The translations under genes and the position numbers were made by a program. The notes beneath the pieces are model-generated. The model had not been told where the DNA came from, did no database searches, and was given only the letters and a program-made list of their open reading frames with translations. From Enoplolaimus lenunculus (Eukaryota > Nematoda > Enoplea > Enoplida > Thoracostomopsidae), in contig JASANG010000312.1 in assembly GCA_030248215.1 (NCBI GenBank), positions 1-64,000 on the forward strand: a DNA stretch of 64,000 bases, written 5' to 3'. Below are positions 43,560-55,124 of this stretch, in pieces (the stretch's first letter is position 1; every line of letters begins with the position of its first letter).

Positions 43560-44835
43560 ATGGCTCTCATTTTATCACTGAAACTCATGGACAGTTCAAA
43601 ATTGCTAATTGCAATATTGTTTGCATGCATGACTGCACTAACAACGACAATGAGCACGCTCACGTATACGTTAGATCGGCAATTGCTCAATCATAATCAT
43701 TCAGTTGAAGTTGCGTTGAACACAAAACAACTTGACATCGGTGCCCAACGAATACTGCCCTGCTGCAAGATTACTGGTGTTCCTGAGCATTGCATGCGAT
43801 TGTGTAAATATCAAGCAAATCTCACTGAGGTAAATAGTTATTTTTAAATTTAAAAAAAAATTAATTTTTTCGCGTTAAATTTTCAAAATCAAATGTAACT
43901 TTGACACGCAAAAATAATTCCAAATATTTGCAATGTTATCGCATCGTATGTAGCTTTTGGAGCGATCCGATTTGATCCGGTCCTTATTGTTTCGTTCAGA
44001 CCCGATTTAGCCTTCGGATCGCGAATTTGATTGGTTAAAACCAATCTGATCAACATCCACATAAACATGATAGGTTACTTAGTTATTTGCTCCGTGAGAG
44101 AAATAAAAATTACATTTATATAAATATCAAATCCGTGTAGTTTCGATTTTGACAGCACTGAAAGATTAAGGTTGACTTTATTTATGGCGGCGGTCTGCAG
44201 GTCACTTGCAAAATTTCAATTTGAGCCCAAACCAATCAGCAGGTTTGACTATAGACTGAACCCTGTGATTAAAATTCATTAGCTTTCAATTTACCATTTA
44301 TAACAATACCTCAGTGTTGTACAACTTCCACAATATCACACGTCCACCAGGTAACATTTGACAGAGTTGACGGACACGGCAGTTGCTCCTTTGACTTTTG
44401 TCGAAACGAAGCTTTGTCGGTTCAAAAGTTACCTGGTGTACGCATGATATTGTGAAAGTTGCATTATTTTAGCTAATATGTCTGTCAACCGACTGTTATT
44501 CATACTTTAATCGGTGGATGTATTGTGCGTCAGATGCAAATGACAACACTGAATGTTGCAAACGCGCAGCGGTGCCTGAAAATTGCTATTCATACTGTGC
44601 TGGCACTGCGCCAACGCCAAAAACACTGTTCAGCGCAGATTTTTTGCAATGCACTCAAGATGTAAACATTATCAGTGCAATATTTCGGTGTCATCTGTCG
44701 AATATTGAGCCAATCAAAGTTCGTTGGGTGGCTGATTTTGAAAACAACCGAAATCAATTCAGTTCCAACGAAACTTTACCCGACGATGTTAAATCGCTCG
44801 TCGACGCGTTGGTAACGAATGGACGCTGTAGTTGA
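43560..44835 (+). CDS. Secreted DB-module protein
   Basis: DB modules are small cysteine-rich extracellular domains, common in nematodes, of unknown function and known to occur with Ig and fibronectin III domains. Exons 43560-43829 and 44473-44835 join in phase 0 to 210 residues. Residues 10-30 form a signal peptide-like segment (KLLIAILFACMTALTT). The two DB signature halves are visible: PCCKITGVPEHCMRLCKYQ at the end of exon 1 and CASDANDNTECCKRAAVPEN plus CYSYCAGT in exon 2; about 13 cysteines in all (12 are usual). The tail after RCHLSNIEP is short. A strong alternative donor, TTG|GTAACG after 44811, would allow splicing onward in phase 0, for example to the surface-protein exon at 55125-57020; as drawn, the stop is TGA at 44835. 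Confidence 0.8.
44322..44461. mobile_element. GTCCACCAGGTAAC TIR element in the DB-gene intron
   Basis: CAACTTCCACAATATCACAC left, TGATATTGTGAAAGTTG right, with CCACCAGGTAAC and GTTACCTGGTGTACG inside. Short relative of 11617-11912. It ends 11 bp before the exon 2 splice acceptor's first coding base, so its end abuts the acceptor tract. Confidence 0.7.
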
Positions 44836-45119
44836 GTTTAAGTAACTATTGCTCGCCTGCTCTTGGCAACTTTGAATTTATGGTTCAAAATGTTCATGAT
44901 CGGCAAATCGTTGGATTGAGCAACAAGACAACAATAATCATTTGATGTCGTCTCTTCTTGGCAGATTTCAACTTACTTTAGCCAAAGCGTTCAGTTGAAC
45001 TTAGCGTTCAGTTGTGGATTCAACCTGGTAGACACAATCGCACCTGTACAATATCAACAACGAAGATGCCAGCAAATTGACGTATTTTCCATCGAAAACT
45101 ATCATGCTTAATAGGGACA

Positions 45120-45555
45120 AGCCGACGTTCGAACCGCCAGGGTGCGATCTAAATTATAAAATATCGGAACCGGAAAGTTAAAAATACGGGAACCGGAAAA
45201 CAGAAAACATTATTTATTGGTTTTAGGTGTAAACGTCACCATTTACAATGCCAAAATCCTTAAACAAATGCAGTAGCTATGGGCAACGTATGATAAATTA
45301 CAGATTATGACTCACATTGAAAATTTTAGCAATACCCGCTCAAATAATTTCATAAATACAAGTTTAAATAATATGTTAAATTTTTTTTAAATTTTCAAAT
45401 GAGAAAAAAATTTTATTACCGAAAATACCGGAAAATTCCGCTGAAAAAATACCGGATTTATTACCGAAACCGGGCAGTGAAAAATACCGAATTTTTCTAG
45501 CGGAACCGGGATTCCGGTTGCACCCTGCTAACCACTGAACTACGCTGTACACCTA
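45120..45555 (-). repeat. tRNA-like sequence split by the hAT-like element
   Basis: Outside the insert, minus strand reads AGCGTAGTTCAGTGGTTAG (A box) on one side and GGTTCGAACGTCGG (B box) on the other. The anticodon arm is not visible, so part was lost or this was a SINE head. Confidence 0.45.
45138..45527. mobile_element. hAT-like TIR element with CAGGGTGC ends
   Basis: Ends CAGGGTGCG and TGCACCCTG; inside GGAACCGGAAAG, AATACCGGAAAATTCCGC, AACCGGGATTCCGG. Flanking 8-mers CGAACCGC (45130-45137) and CTAACCAC (45528-45535) agree at six of eight positions, as a worn 8-bp target duplication would. End sequence and 8-bp duplication point to hAT; no transposase. It splits a tRNA-like sequence. 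Confidence 0.6.
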
Positions 45556-46002
45556 TCAGCTGCATGCTATTTTTGTCTTTTGCTTTGATGAACATAAATT
45601 GCAAGTTTAACCCAATGGACAATTTTCTGCTGTTTAAGCATTGTCGGCCGCGATTTCAGTAACCAAGAAGTATTACAAAGTGCGAAACACAATTATTTGC
45701 ACTTAAATTGTGTTGCAAATTAATGCGTGCGCGCATTGTATGCAGTTTTACAGTTGGTGATAGGTCTTGTAACTTTTGAACAAGTAAAAGTAGTAATTAA
45801 TCAATATTGCATATTTTGCATACTTTCGAATGATGTTTTTAGTTAAATTTCCCAATAAAAATCTTACGATACTCAGTGCAATTAATCATGCTCATCAAAC
45901 TGGTTCAAATAGGGTCTGGGATATGTTGGATGCCAGCCTTAAAAGTATATATTAGTGTTGTGAATCCGTAATAAATGTATGTTTGACCCATACTAAGAAG
46001 CC

Positions 46003-46201
46003 GGCTGATGTTACTTTTAAGGGGCGTCCAGGTTTCTGTTCGGCATATAAAACAGTGGGTTTAGATTCTAGATTACATTTTTTTGCTTAGACTGAGACTT
46101 AGGCTTCGGTTTAGGCTTAGGAACTCATTTTGTGCAACGCTTAGGCTTAGGCTTAGGAAAACGCTTAATCTACTGTTACGCCCCTAAAAGTAACATTGGC
46201 C
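46003..46201 (+). mobile_element. TTAGGC-bearing TIR element (family 2)
   Basis: GGCTGATGTTACTTTTAAGG-GGCGTCC left, CTGTTACGCCCCTAAAAGTA-ACATTGGCC right; inside GGCTTAGGCTTAGG and GCAACGCTTAGGCTTAGG. A second cluster of CCTAAGC/GCTTAAG words continues at 46215-46350. Confidence 0.75.
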
Positions 46202-46817
46202 AGCAAATCTATGACAAATCCTAAGCCCAAGGTTCGGTTAAGATCTAATCTATGCTTAAATCAAAGCTTACTCCTACAACCTAAGCATAAGCTTAAGGCA
46301 AACGGTCATTTAAAACCTAATCTATACTTAAACTAAAGCCTACTAAAGCATAAGCCTAAGAAATCACAAAGTAGCGAAATCCCAAAATTTTACCACAAAT
46401 GAAAGCTATCCGTTTTTATAGCTGGGACGGTATAATTTTGGGACGGCATATACGCGTTACAATGAAAAAATGAGTACCGGAATTTGTTTAAGTTTTGTTG
46501 CCGCAACAATTCGTCAACCCCCTTTGGTTTAATTTTCAACGCGAATTCAATTCAATATACCTAATTAATTTGGGAAATTTTTTGCTCGCAATTCGTTGAA
46601 TAAATACAGTTTGCTCCTGAAGCCGCAAAGATGTTTGTTTATTTGACATATCTGTCACTAACTGGTAATAGGTCCTGTAACAAATTTGATTCGATTTGTA
46701 TCATTTTTTCAGGCAAATTTTTTGCAGTTGTAATTTGAACTGTTTGTATGTGAATGAATAAGGAAGTGTTTGAAAAAGTAAGTCAAGCCGATGTAATTCT
46801 AAGTTAAGCAGTATATG

Positions 46818-46895
46818 ATATAGAGCCCGCTGTGATCGATCCCACGATATCCTGATTAACAGTCCACTGCTGTCACAGTTGAGCTACGTGGACAT
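46818..46895 (-). repeat. tRNA-Asn-like sequence
   Basis: Minus strand: TAGCTCAACTGTGACAGC (A box), GGACTGTTAATC (an Asn-type GTT anticodon loop) and GGGATCGATCACAG (B box). The ends do not pair convincingly as an acceptor stem, so probably a pseudogene or SINE head. Confidence 0.45.
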
Positions 46896-47354
46896 GTAAA
46901 TTTTTCGCTACAATGGCTCGATATACTGAAGTTTTCTAAGTACTACAAGATACGTATATGAATACGCAGCGACACGGAATAAGACGAAGCGTTTCTCGCA
47001 TTTCCCAACCGGTTCCGCTATATTTGAATAATAATTTTAGATTTTAAGAAAATTAAGAGTACACTGAAACGTCCAGCATTCAGTTAATTACCTAATCCAA
47101 CTTCAACAATTAATCACTGAAATTAAATTTTAAGAACTTTTTTCACTTAAATTCTATAATTAAAATGTTTAAAAAGTTAAATTTTTTTGTGGTTTTTGTT
47201 CTTCTTGTCTTGTTTTACGTTGTTTTATTTAAGTAAAAATATTTTTAAAATTGATGATTGATGTTATCATTTTGTGTTGTAAGCTGAAAATTTATTTATA
47301 TTCATATATCAACGTTACCGCTTCCCCGTATGGGAACTTTCTATTTCATGACAA

Positions 47355-47435
47355 ATCTAAATTGAATCGACGATTCGAGTCTCTTGACTCGGAGGCATTT
47401 ACCATCACCATTCAGCTATAGAAGATTACTGCTCG
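47355..47435 (-). repeat. tRNA-like remnant of the TTAA element
   Basis: CGATTCGAGTCTCTTGACTC-GGAGGC and ACCATCACCATTCAGCTATAG in the order of the A-D copies; element ends not seen. Confidence 0.4.
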
Positions 47436-48019
47436 AAGTCAATCGTTGTGCATTGTATGTTAATTGCATTCTTACAGTTTGCAATTAGTTTTTCATACTC
47501 TAAAGCAATAAAAGGTCAAACTCTTCAGCCATATTTTCCTAAACTCATTCTAAAAATAAATGAATTTCGTTAAAATCATCTTAAAATAAAGTTTGAAAAA
47601 TACTTAAATTCGAATAACTAAAATTGTGTCAAATATTGATTTTGTACATAAATAATACTCAGCATACAGTCTGTGATTGCAGGAAGACTACGAACACAAA
47701 ATATATTTAAATTTGAAAAAAATAATGACAAAAATTTAAGTAATATTACGCATTTCCACTTAATCATTCATCTTTACAATAGTCTTTTTTATTATGCACA
47801 AATGGAAAAATAAGTTAATTTTGATTCGTTTTTCACAAAAAATCGAATTTGTTTCCATTTTCTCAGACCAACGTCTTCTTAAAAAACAATTTATTTTAAT
47901 CTTTTGATATAACAGGTGAACAGTTCAAACACCAGACCACCATCCGCGCGTCATGTGCTCAATTGTATTTTTAATTTTTCTATTAAGACATAAATACAAT
48001 AAAAAAATAAATGACTAAA

Positions 48020-48118
48020 AACACAAAAATAAGTAAATAAATAAATGAGTAATGAATAAATAGATAAATAAATAAATAAACAAATAAACAAATAAACAAA
48101 CAAATAAATAAATAAAAA
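48020..48118. repeat. A-rich tetranucleotide microsatellite
   Basis: Runs of AAATAAATAAAC and AAATAAAT units, imperfect, about 100 bp. Confidence 0.85.
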
Positions 48119-48184
48119 GCAAATATATCAGTAAATTTAAGTCTATAGTTTTATCCGTCGCGGTTTAATATTTCGAAGACAATT

Positions 48185-48305
48185 TAATTGTAAGAGTTAC
48201 GCCATATTGCGGCGATGCGCGGCAATTTTTGTAAAAAATATTACAGGGCAACGCGCGAAGGGCCCACGGCGGCGACCGGCATCGCTCGGCGAGTATAAAA
48301 GCATC
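48185..48305. mobile_element. CG-rich element, diverged
   Basis: TTACGCCATATTGCGGCGAT-GCGCGGC, CACGGCGGCGACCGGC and GCGAGTATAAAAGC recall the 62643-62805 element; terminal AGGGTTG not preserved. Confidence 0.4.
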
Positions 48306-48398
48306 TGTTACAGTTCTGATGCAATTGTGTTTGGTTTTTACGCGTAATAAAAACAATGGGCAGTGTTTACCAATTATTGCACTTAACTGCAGTGTTTG

Positions 48399-48564
48399 AC
48401 CCATGTAAAGATCATGGACAGAACGTGTTTTTGCGGGACTGCAACAGATTGGGCTTAACCTTTAGACTAATGATTTGCTTAGGCTTAGGCTTACGCATAC
48501 GCTCGTTTTTACGCTTAGATTTGTCTTGTACTACTGTTATGGCACTGTTCTCTACATTGGCCCC
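48399..48564 (+). mobile_element. TTAGGC-bearing TIR element (family 1)
   Basis: GACCCATGTAAAGATCATGG-ACAGAACG left, GGCACTGTTCTCTACATTGG-CC right; only a short GCTTAGGCTTAGGC array inside, so the hexamer number varies strongly between copies. Confidence 0.7.
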
Positions 48565-49267
48565 AAACATGACCAATGCACGAGAACCCTTTGTCTCGAG
48601 CATCAAAGATTAATATTCGAACAGCGATGGTAACCGATACCAGTTCGCTAGTTTAAAATTAGATATCATATGAAATAGAAAATATTCATGCGAGAAATTG
48701 ATTATAATCGACTAATATTTTATAGCCAGCGCACTTTTTTTAATATTCTTTCTTGGGATGGGTTCAGTAAAACCCTTTTACTCGCTGTATGGATGCTGCA
48801 AACGCAACGCACGTTTAGTGTAATAACTGGAGTGTTAACCAAAAATTTTTGTCAAAATTGCAAAAACAGCAATTTGCACACTAAACGCCCGCATAACGCA
48901 GTATGTTTGCAATGTGTTGCACTGCGTGCAATTAATTGCATTACAGTGTTAATGTAAACGCTCAATATTGCTCGGGCTGTTACCTATGAGAGGTCTTCTT
49001 AAAAGACCTAAAGTTTGGGTAAACAAATTATGTTGAAATAGATTTTGTGTTTGGCATTCTTGTTAGAACTCTTGAAACTTTCTAGGGACAGGATTTGGTT
49101 TAACTGTCCCACGGGCTGTTAAAATCCAATATGTTTCAAGTAATATTACATTAGCGATTGAATTCATCGGTTGTATTCTTGTCTTCACATATAAAACGTT
49201 AATATTTCGCATTACAGGCAAAAGTTTAAACACAGTTGAACCTTTCAAAAGGAACTTTAAGCCCGAA
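48565..49267. other. No gene assigned
   Basis: An 89-codon plus frame at 48688-48957 has some Cys and hydrophobic residues but no recognised domain, splice context or start context. CATATGAAATAGAAAATATTC near 48665 matches the right interior of the tRNA-bearing TTAA element. Confidence 0.35.
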
Positions 49268-49427
49268 TAGACCCGTAGCCAGCTAACCTAGCTAGGGACG
49301 CCAAATTTTTGCAGGAGGGAAGGTTTCGTTAGAAGCAAGTTTGAATTTTTTCTATGGGGGAGCAGTTTTCGGAAAGGTGGGGCTGGGCCCTCCTGCTGCC
49401 CCCACGTTGGCTACGGAACCGAGCGTA
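49268..49427 (-). mobile_element. CCCGTAGCCA repeat, copy 5
   Basis: GACCCGTAGCCAGCTAACCT-AGC left, CCCCACGTTGGCTACGG right; inside GGGGGAGCAG, GGGCTGGGCCC. Both inverted ends are visible here. Confidence 0.6.
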
Positions 49428-49789
49428 AATCTATAAGCTGCTAAGCACAACACTCCTGTTTTAGTATCGGCTCTTGTACACTTCTTGACAACTCACAATT
49501 ACGTCTACCTTGTAAGATTACGATCGGGCTTAGGCTTAGGCTTAGTGAAAAGGTTTAACTATGTCTAAAACTTTACCTATTGATTAAGCCAGACCTCTAA
49601 AGCTTATCATATGGCACAAAGTGTACACGCGCCTGAAACCTTAACTTTGTTTCCTTTTAACCTGACCCGAGAGATACATGAATAACAGAAATCTGGTTTC
49701 TTTCAACAAGATGTCAACCAACCCTCTCACTAGCGGACCCAGCGTGGGCCTATACGGCCCGTCAGAAATTTTTGGGTAAAAAATCAGAA

Positions 49790-49912
49790 CCAATGTACAC
49801 AACAGTGCTGTAGCAGTAGCATAAGCATATTCCTGAGCCTAAACATAAATTAAATCAAAAAATAGACTAAAGCATAAGCTTAATCTATTGCAGTCCTGCA
49901 GAATTCTACCTC
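49790..49912 (-). mobile_element. TTAGGC-type element (family 1), diverged
   Basis: ACCAATGTACACAACAGTGC left, CATATTCCTGAGCCTAAAC and AGACTAAAGCATAAGC inside; right end lost. Confidence 0.45.
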
Positions 49913-50119
49913 TAATAACAAGAATGAAGTCTGTTGTATAGGTGGGATCGGCGTCTTTATGGACGTGTTCGTTTCCCCAACAGACGTATTCAAGGAGATT
50001 CTCGTGGGATGTACCGCAAGATTTTAGATGATATTGAATGTTTTAGCGAAGTCTGTTTTTTGTGTCGCACTTTCATTATTGTACTGTTTCATTATCTGTC
50101 GATTTATTTCGAAGATGGC

Positions 50120-50399
50120 TTAAGCCCTATTCACACGTGCAAGTTTTTGCTGCGAGAACTTTCAGTTGAAACTTGCACTTGCAAGTTTTGTCCGAAATCC
50201 CGTTCAAAAACTTGCAGCTGCAAATAATTTATTAAAAATAAAGACTAGGAATTCAGTTCACATGTGTGAATAACCATACAAGTTCACTGAATTTATTGCA
50301 GCCGATTTCTCATTGGCTAATGATAAAATGCCAGTTTTGCGCGCAATTTGCAGCTTTTAAGTTCTCGAGCAAAAACTTGCACGTGTGAATAGGGCTTTA
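50120..50399. mobile_element. TTAAGCCC TIR element, ordinary copy
   Basis: TTAAGCCCTATTCACACGTG-CAAG left, CTTGCACGTGTGAATAGGGC-TTTA right; inside GTCCGAAATCCCGTTC, AGTTCACATGTGTGAATAAC and TTTCTCATTGGCTAATG. About 280 bp. Confidence 0.8.
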
Positions 50400-50917
50400 C
50401 AACATTGATTTAATTTTGACACTACGTCAAGCTTCTTGCTCGTTTCGATCGCGAGGTTGTTCTTACAATTCTAAATATACAGAATTTTGGGCGAAAAATC
50501 GGTGCATTTGTCATCAATTGTTTTACGTTTAGACACGATTTCCTGCGTTTCTTGAAAATTGTTTCTGTCTATTTTTCAAAACTTCGCATCACCTTCAGTC
50601 TCCATCCGTCACAAATTACTAGATTCGCCACTGTGACCCCTCAAGTTTTTGCAAAAATTACGTGCAAGTAAAAATGGCATACCCCTAAAATATTACGAAG
50701 TTGCATCCAGATTTACCTGGATTATATAGAAGCGCCACATAAAAGTTTTGATGGTTTCTTGTGGTTGCGATTTTTCGAACCCACCGGCTGAAATGTTTCG
50801 CAGTCCCTTTAGTAAATAGAATATAAATATTACGTGAGACCGAAAAAGGTACATTTCATTATGTGTATACGCAATTATGCGCAAGTATGTACAATAGCCG
50901 CTGTTTGCCTCATCCGC

Positions 50918-51157
50918 CAATATAAAGAGCAGGGGCAGAACAGTGTTATAAGCATATTTCTAAGCCTAAGCCTAAGGCTAAGCCTAAGCGTAAGAATGAG
51001 TTTATTTCTAAGCCTAAGCCTAAGCCTAAGCGTAAGAATGCGTTTATTCCTAAGCCTAACCCTAACCCTAAGCCAAGCAAAAACAAAGTCTAAAGCTTAA
51101 GCTTGCTCTATTCTAGTCCAACAGAAAAACGTTCCGTCCCTGATCTTTACATGGACC
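50918..51157 (-). mobile_element. TTAGGC-bearing TIR element (family 1)
   Basis: GCCAATATAAAGAGCAGGGG-CAGAACAG left, GTTCCGTCCCTGATCTTTAC-ATGGACC right; inside three blocks of CCTAAGCCTAAGCC split by GTAAGAATGAGTTTATTC-type spacers. Confidence 0.75.
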
Positions 51158-51539
51158 GCATCACCTGAGCATATTAGGCTGATATATAGAGTAAAAAATG
51201 AGAAATTTAAAGTTAAAGCAATATTCATTTAATATATTCTCCGTCAGTCCCCACTCACACATTTCGACCAAATATTTCGACTGCGATCCCGTATATTAAG
51301 TGTTTAAACGTGATATCACCATCACATAGTTTAGTTTTCATCAGAAATTAGGTCTTGTGCAAATATATTTAAAAACACTGCGTGTGTCTTTCTTTTTCGA
51401 CTCTGAATTGTTGTTATATTTCTACTGTTTTTCAATATTGGAAATATTTAATGTCGTCTTAATTCGCGAAATATTTTTCACAGCACAGAAGTTAATTTAA
51501 AACGCTCACAACCAATCACTGTCGTTGGGTACTGGACAA

Positions 51540-51960
51540 GTGGGCTGCGTGGCGCAGTGATAGTACGTTTGCCTCGAAATCCGTAGGTCGCTAGTTTGAA
51601 ACCACACGTAACCCGCGTTTCCAGCTGTTTAGCTAAAGCCCTATTCACACGTGCAAGTTTTTGATGCGAGAACTTGCAGCTGCAACTTGCACTTGCAAGT
51701 TTTGTTCAAAATCCCATTCGAAAAACTTGCAACTGTAAATAAATTGTTAAGAAGAATAGCTAGGAGTTTAGTTCACATGCATGAACGACCATTGAAGTTC
51801 ACTGAATTAGTGCAGCCGCTTTATCATTGGCTGATTAAAAAAATGACAAATTCTGCGCACAATTTGCAACTATAAGTTCTCGCAGCAAAAACTTGCACGT
51901 GTGAATACGGCTTAACAGTTGTGAAGTCTCGGTACCTACCTGGACTGACAACATAAACAC
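51540..51960 (+). mobile_element. tRNA-derived SINE, copy 2, split by a TIR element
   Basis: Head 51541-51615: A box TGGCGCAGTGATAGTACG, B box CTAGTTTGAAACC. Then TTTCCAGCTGTTTAG, where the TTAAGCCC element (51633-51914) interrupts; the tail resumes with GAAGTCTCGGTACCTACC and TGGACTGACA, matching the uninterrupted SINE at 12940-13085. Confidence 0.6.
51633..51914. mobile_element. TTAAGCCC TIR element nested in a SINE
   Basis: TAAAGCCCTATTCACACGTG left, GCACGTGTGAATACGGCTTA right; about 280 bp, same interior as 50120-50399. Confidence 0.75.
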
Positions 51961-52187
51961 TTAACGGACTGTAGTAAACAGCTTTCTGTATGTTAAAGGT
52001 CAAAAAGTTAGTCTACATGAGGCCTTCCCGGGCGCCATAATGGCCGATGGACCACACTGATTTGGTTTTTATATCCAAGTAATTGGATTTAAATCATGGC
52101 GTCTTAGCTAAAATATATTTAAACAGAAACAAACTTATAAAACCTTTTGTGGGTAGGCCCCATTGAGTGTCTTAGAATTCACGGCCA

Positions 52188-52310
52188 ATGTTACTTTTAG
52201 GGGCGTAACAGTAGATAAAGCGTATTCCCAAGACTAAAGCCTAAGCCTAAGCAAAAATGAAATCTAGAGTCTAAACCCACTTTTTTATAGACCTATACAG
52301 TATGACAAGT
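52188..52310 (-). mobile_element. TTAGGC-bearing element (family 2), truncated
   Basis: CGGCCAATGTTACTTTTAGG-GGCGTAACAGTAG left end, then GCGTATTCCCAAGAC and CCTAAGCCTAAGC; right end absent. Confidence 0.6.
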
Positions 52311-52374
52311 TGAGTAGGCAATGATGCGACGGTTTTTAGTTCTGAGTTCTTGCAGCTGAAAATGATGGGCGTTC

Positions 52375-52455
52375 TTATGAGGTTTCGATCCCACGACATA
52401 TGCCTGACAGATTCTCAGTCCAGCGCGATTCCACTGAGCCACGCCGCTTCATAAT
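52375..52455 (-). repeat. tRNA-like sequence
   Basis: Minus strand: GGCGTGGCTCAGTGGAATCG (A box), GGACTGAGAATCTG loop and GGGATCGAAACC (B box). Acceptor ends do not pair well; likely SINE head or pseudogene. Confidence 0.45.
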
Positions 52456-52745
52456 CAGCTGCTGACGCGCTTTTCCTGTGTTTATGCATTATAAGAACTT
52501 CAACATTATACACATGTATCTTGGTTCTTCCATGTTTATACCGCTACGGCATACGAACGCACTGCATATGCATCAGCGTTTTCCCGATGTGCAGCATAAG
52601 CATGAGGGTTTATTTGCCTCCATGCATCCGGCATGTCATATATGCAGAATTAACAAAATTTAAACAGGCCTGTAGCCAGGTCACCTTGAAAGGTGTGCTA
52701 AACATTTTTCAGGAGAGGCATACAAAGGTTTTCGGACCGGATAAA

Positions 52746-53577
52746 AATGTAGTTTTCAATGGTAATATTTTCGAATTTTTTTCTGTTCAATAAAGTTAGG
52801 AAATGGCTTGAAATTCAGCCAAGTTTAAATAACATTTCGAAACTGTTTTTTGTTGATTTCAGATATTTTACTGAAACAGCACGAAATGCTTACAATAGTC
52901 ATTTCGGCAGTTTTCAAAGGTAATCAAATTATGAAGGTATACGATGTTGTTTTTTCAAAAAAGTCACAAATAATAACATTGAAAATTTAGTAAAAAAATG
53001 CAGAAATGTTTATATTTTTGAAAACAAAACATGGAAAAATTCATGACGTTTGAAATGATGTTTTGTTTGAGCAGCGCAGGTCTTTTTTGTAACTTCATAT
53101 TTTAAAATCTCAATCATCGTCCAAGCAACAAATTCCAGATGATATTCAGTTGAAATGAAGTTGGAAAAGTTTCAATTTAGTAACTTAGAGATATGAATTT
53201 CACATTTCTCAGCATTTTGCTGCAGCATATAAACGTCTGAAGGAAGGGTGCGCAGTGGCTGAGTTTTTCTCAACCCCCATTATTAAAAAATGTAATTTTT
53301 TTTCCGTAAAATAAAGAAAATATTAATGTCCCTGAGAAATTAATATGTTTCGGTTTCTGTTCGGTAAAAGCTACGTTCAAATGCAAGCTTGCATTGAATG
53401 TCAGTATGTCAGGATCTATTCGGTTAACTGTCACTCAGCTGACGTTTGTTCAAAAATGGACCAATTATAAAATTTTATATTTTCAAGATTTTCGCCATTC
53501 CTCCTGATTTTCTAATACTTAAAAATGATTCTTTATAAATAATTCTATCTCGGCAACCCTGAACAACAGTTAGGGTT
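52746..53577. other. No gene seen
   Basis: AT-rich; a worn CCCGTAGCCA fragment (CCTGTAGCCAGGTCACCTTG) sits just before it at 52667-52690. Nothing else recognised. Confidence 0.4.
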
Positions 53578-53781
53578 CTGGCCCATATAAAGATCAGGGG
53601 CGGAACGTTTTTTGTGGGACTGCAATAGAGCAAGCTTAAGTTTTAGAGTAATTTTTTGCTTGGCTTAGGCTTAGGCTTAGACTTAGGAATAAACGCATTC
53701 TTACGCTTGGGCTTACGTTAATGCTTAGTGGTTAGGAGTATGCTTATAATACTATTCCGTCCCTGTTCATTACGTTGGCCA
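53578..53781 (+). mobile_element. TTAGGC-bearing TIR element (family 1), well preserved
   Basis: TGGCCCATATAAAGATCAGG-GGCGGAACG left, TTCCGTCCCTGTTCATTACG-TTGGCC right; inside GGCTTAGGCTTAGGC and AATAAACGCATTCTTACG. Confidence 0.8.
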
Positions 53782-54034
53782 GGGTCCTTAAAAATTACAA
53801 TTTCTCAAAAAACTAAAATTACTGTTGTTTTGTAATAAAATTAGAATATATGTTAAACGTTCCCTAGAACTTTTTCTTAAAACCTTGTGTTTTTGTTTTC
53901 TAAATTCGACAGGCTAATTTTCTGTAAATTTTCATTTATTCATTTTCAATATGAAATTGGCTGTGTAGTTTTGTTAAAAGTGATGTTTTGAATTATTAGC
54001 TGCAGCTATTTCTTTTCTGTACTGCAGAAATTCG

Positions 54035-54548
54035 ACATCAACATAAAGTTCACATAATATCACTGGACAATTATGCGAATATCGTATGATTACTCCAAAA
54101 TTCTAGCAAATATCACATGATATTATGCAGGATAATGTAATTTGCGTGCAGTAATAAACTGGTAAACAGATAGGTAATGTAGCATAAGTGATAGCGAAAT
54201 TTGAATTAGCTTCTACTTTGGTATTTCTGGTGAAAAAATTTCGTAAACATATTCCTAAGTACAAATAATTTATATTTCAACTTTTAGTATCATATGGTAT
54301 TCTACAGAACATTCAGGCTAGTTTACCACAACCTTGCAGACATTTTCAAATATATCAGATGATATTGGTGGACAATGTTTCGTATAAATTTTTATATTGC
54401 GGTACGCACAGTGAATGTTGCAGAATAGCAGACAATTCAAACTTCTTGAATTTGATAGCGAATCAGCGCCCAGACAAAGTGTTACCCGCGATTGTAATAG
54501 GGACAAAGGTGTGCTAGATTTACCCAGTTATAACGTGAACCCCGCATT
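54035..54548. mobile_element. ATATCATATGATAT-rich TIR element, copy 2 (left end lost)
   Basis: CATAATATCACTGGACAATT-ATGCGAATATC, CAGACAAAGTGTTACCCGC and the right end CCCAGTTATAACGTGAAC match copy 1 in order. Confidence 0.65.
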
Positions 54549-54689
54549 ATGCCGCACAATTCGTTCTTTACCATTCTACTTTAACCAGCAGAAATAATTC
54601 CAACTAGTCGTCCAACTTTGCGCTATACGCCAAAGCTTTACAATAACGAATTCATATCTGTATGCAAGTTTTCTAATTATAGAACAATC

Positions 54690-54785
54690 ACGTTTAATAT
54701 ATACTATAAAGCTATTGCAAACACAGTATGCTGGAAACTTGCCCAAAATACGTATGCAGAGAATCCAGCTTTAACTGTGTAGTTT
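54690..54785 (-). repeat. Interspersed repeat, inverted copy 3
   Basis: Reverse complement of the TATTAAAGCTGG ... ACGTATTTTGGGCAAGTTTC-CAGCAT segment seen at 130-200 and 28255-28320. Confidence 0.5.
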
Positions 54786-55124
54786 GGCCGATGTTAAACC
54801 ATAAGGTTCGATTAAAGACTTTTATTCAGCGAATACTTCTCAACTTAAGATTCAACCCAGAATTGAATCTGGGTACTACACACATTTGAGTATACTGAAA
54901 TATATTAATATTCTTAAAATGAGTTTTTAACTGCGTCGCTGTCTATTTCAGGTATACTTGTAATATAATACAGTACTTTATTTTAATTATTCTAAAAAAT
55001 TACTAATTTATATGTAATATTTATTCCTACAAACAATTTAATCTTAAAAGAAACTAATTTATAGAAAGCGAAAGGAAATCGAGGCAAATTTCGTCAAATA
55101 CAATGTAGATGTTAAACTGACACC

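Noticed and set aside
48688-48957. 89-codon frame as a gene
   Set aside because: No domain, no splice or start context; composition like the surrounding spacer.
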